The notes under the pieces were generated by a model. The model had not been told where the DNA came from. It made no database searches and was given only the letters and a program-made list of their open reading frames with translations. The position numbers were made by a program, and so were the translations under genes. DNA of 6,167 nt. Origin: Ignavibacteriaceae bacterium (GTDB taxonomy: Bacteria; Bacteroidota; Ignavibacteria; Ignavibacteriales; Ignavibacteriaceae). Of the stretch, positions 5,297 to 6,167 are shown piece by piece. The stretch is from NCBI GenBank assembly GCA_025449775.1, contig JANWIS010000167.1, positions 1 to 6,167 of the forward strand. The letters are read 5' to 3'. Numbering within the stretch: position 1 is the stretch's first letter; every line of letters begins with the position of its first letter.

Positions 5297-6167
5297 TTAG
5301 CGGAGAAGAATCATCTTCTTTGTTTCAGTGAAGCTGCCAGCACTTAATTTATAAAAATATATTCCGCTTGCTAAGGACAAGGCGCGACTTGTCCCTACAT
5401 TTCCGAATTCAACTTCATAAACTCCCGGCGATTTTTCTTCATTCACAAGTGTTGCAATTTCGTTTCCAAGAACATCATAAACTTTTAAAGTGACCGCTAT
5501 GTCACTCTGAGCTTGTCGAAGAGTGACGGGTGGAACAGTAAACTTTATTTTTGTTGATGGATTAAACGGATTCGGAAAATTCTGATATAAAATAAAATTA
5601 ACCGGAATTTTTTCATTGTTCTCATCATCTACCGATGTAACAATTTCAGGAAGATCAGAACAATTAGGTCCTCCGAAAACTCCCATATCATTTCTTATCG
5701 TTCCTTTGGATGGCCACAAAGCAAAACCCGGATTCACCGGGTCTTCCCGGTCGTTGAATACAATGCTGTCTTTGCCGGAATCAATACAGGGCGAAGCGTC
5801 ATTCAAATAATAACTTGAATCTGCAAAATCAGGATCAAGATTAATATTTCCTTCAGCAGCGTATCCGCCTTCAACATCATTATAAATTATCTGTGCCTGG
5901 CTTGACTGAAGACGAAGCTGTGGATTTGAAGGGGCTGTATTTCCCCAGATAATATTATTCCTCACAAAATTCCCGGTTGAGCTCAAAAAATAAATTCCAC
6001 CACCCGGCATGACAGATGAGTTATTAACGATTGTATTATTCTCAATTACTTTTATTTTATTGTCGAACCTGTTCGCGAGTATCCAAATTCCACCGCCTGC
6101 AAAATCTTCTCCGCCGTAATTTTTATCGATGATATTATTTCTTATAACTCCTGCCGAGTAATTGAAA
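5297..6167 (-). CDS. Secreted parallel beta-helix protein with T9SS C-terminal domain, start beyond window
   Basis: The last 289 codons of a larger secreted protein; the frame is open through base 6167, so the ATG at 6008-6010 (visible residue 53) is internal. The visible N-terminal part has beta-helix rungs with Asn ladders and Gly turns: VIRNNIID, GGGIWIL, VIENNTIVNNSS, GGGIYFL, FVRNNIIWGNTA, then IIYNDVEGG. It is followed by NLDPDFADSSYYLNDASPCIDSG-type and EDPVNPGFALWPSKGTIRNDMG-type motifs, which I know as the usual closing segment of right-handed beta-helix proteins of this group. From visible residue 194 on there is a T9SS sorting domain (YQNFPNPFNPSTKI to KKMILLR) homologous to that of the GH85 protein. 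No catalytic residues can be assigned, so it may be an enzyme (polysaccharide lyase-like fold) or a structural/adhesive protein. Two palindromic DNA elements lie inside the sorting domain. It ends at the terminator at 5240-5265. Confidence 0.88.
   Translation of the reverse strand, partial: FNYSAGVIRNNIIDKNYGGEDFAGGGIWILANRFDNKIKVIENNTIVNNSSVMPGGGIYFLSSTGNFVRNNIIWGNTAPSNPQLRLQSSQAQIIYNDVEGGYAAEGNINLDPDFADSSYYLNDASPCIDSGKDSIVFNDREDPVNPGFALWPSKGTIRNDMGVFGGPNCSDLPEIVTSVDDENNEKIPVNFILYQNFPNPFNPSTKIKFTVPPVTLRQAQSDIAVTLKVYDVLGNEIATLVNEEKSPGVYEVEFGNVGTSRALSLASGIYFYKLSAGSFTETKKMILLR
5371..5398 (-). repeat. 28-bp palindromic element inside the T9SS domain (loop before LASGIYFYKL)
   Basis: On the plus strand CTAAGGACAAG (5371-5381) and CTTGTCCCTAC (5388-5398) are inverted copies matching at 9 of 11 positions, with a perfect 7-bp core (GGACAAG/CTTGTCC) around GCGCGA. 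It encodes part of GNVGTSRALS, the segment between YEVEF and LASGIYFYKL, and keeps the frame. The mismatches are all in the outer part of the arms, as if one arm has decayed to fit the LASG codons. I recall very similar palindromes dispersed in other bacterial genomes, but could not check. Confidence 0.75.
5501..5527 (-). repeat. 27-bp palindromic element inside the T9SS domain (loop before VTLKVYD)
   Basis: GTCACTCT (5501-5508) and AGAGTGAC (5520-5527) are perfect 8-bp inverted arms around an 11-base centre containing GAGCTTGTCGA. On the minus strand it encodes VTLRQAQSD, inserted between FTVPP and VTLKVYDVLGN. The codons for VTL occur twice, 33 bp apart (GTCACTCT from 5527 and GTCACTTT from 5494, minus strand). 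The GH85 homologue has only four residues (HNSF) between VP and VKIKLYD, where this protein has twelve. Confidence 0.82.

Noticed and set aside
5726..5742. Inverted repeat ACCCGG ATTCA CCGGGT in the beta-helix gene.
   Set aside because: It encodes EDPVNPG, a motif I know from the closing segment of related beta-helix proteins with no length change, so there is no sign of insertion.
6008..6010. ATG as the start of the beta-helix protein.
   Set aside because: The same frame continues open to the window edge and encodes more beta-helix rungs (VIRNNIID, GGGIWIL, VIENNTIVNN), so this Met is internal.

Overview
The window most likely comes from the Ignavibacteriota/Bacteroidota side of the FCB group. 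Two proteins end in a type IX secretion (T9SS, Por) C-terminal domain of the YPNPFNPSTKI ... LYDILGNEIATLV ... SGIYFYKL ... KKMILL type, which I associate most strongly with Ignavibacteria (family knowledge; no search was run). The DNA is AT-rich. One gene has a strong Shine-Dalgarno sequence, while others have weak or no recognisable one.

Layout. 1-791 (minus): N-terminal half of a sodium:alanine/glycine symporter (AGCS family), cut by the window edge. 792-923: short gap with a GC-rich hairpin (885-913) that could terminate the upstream gene. 924-1268 (minus): small stand-alone TfoX N-terminal-domain protein. 1339-4674 (minus): large secreted multidomain GH85 endo-beta-N-acetylglucosaminidase with a C-terminal T9SS signal. 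4675-4878: divergent intergenic region with a 10-bp direct repeat and two small hairpins. 4879-5205 (plus): small DUF4234-type membrane protein behind an AGGAGG ribosome binding site. 5240-5265: bidirectional terminator between convergent genes. 5297-6167 (minus): C-terminal part of a secreted parallel beta-helix protein with a T9SS signal, start outside the window.

How the genes relate. The three minus-strand genes at 1-4674 lie head to tail with gaps of 70 and 132 bp, so read-through is possible. The functions (glycan release, a TfoX-like protein, amino-acid uptake) do not make an obvious pathway, and no SusC/SusD or other glycan-utilisation genes are visible. The two T9SS cargo proteins share a homologous secretion tag and are presumably exported by the same machinery encoded elsewhere.

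Most interesting signal. The coding DNA of both T9SS tags is interrupted in frame by short palindromic elements: a tandem pair of 15-bp palindromic units in the GH85 gene (1429-1458), and two unrelated palindromes in the beta-helix gene (5371-5398 and 5501-5527). Two of the three lie in the same surface-loop position of the domain although their sequences differ. A further GC-rich palindrome lies between genes at 885-913. This looks like small palindromic repeats tolerated as peptide-coding insertions in a disposable loop. No tRNA, rRNA, CRISPR array, transposase or complete mobile element was seen.
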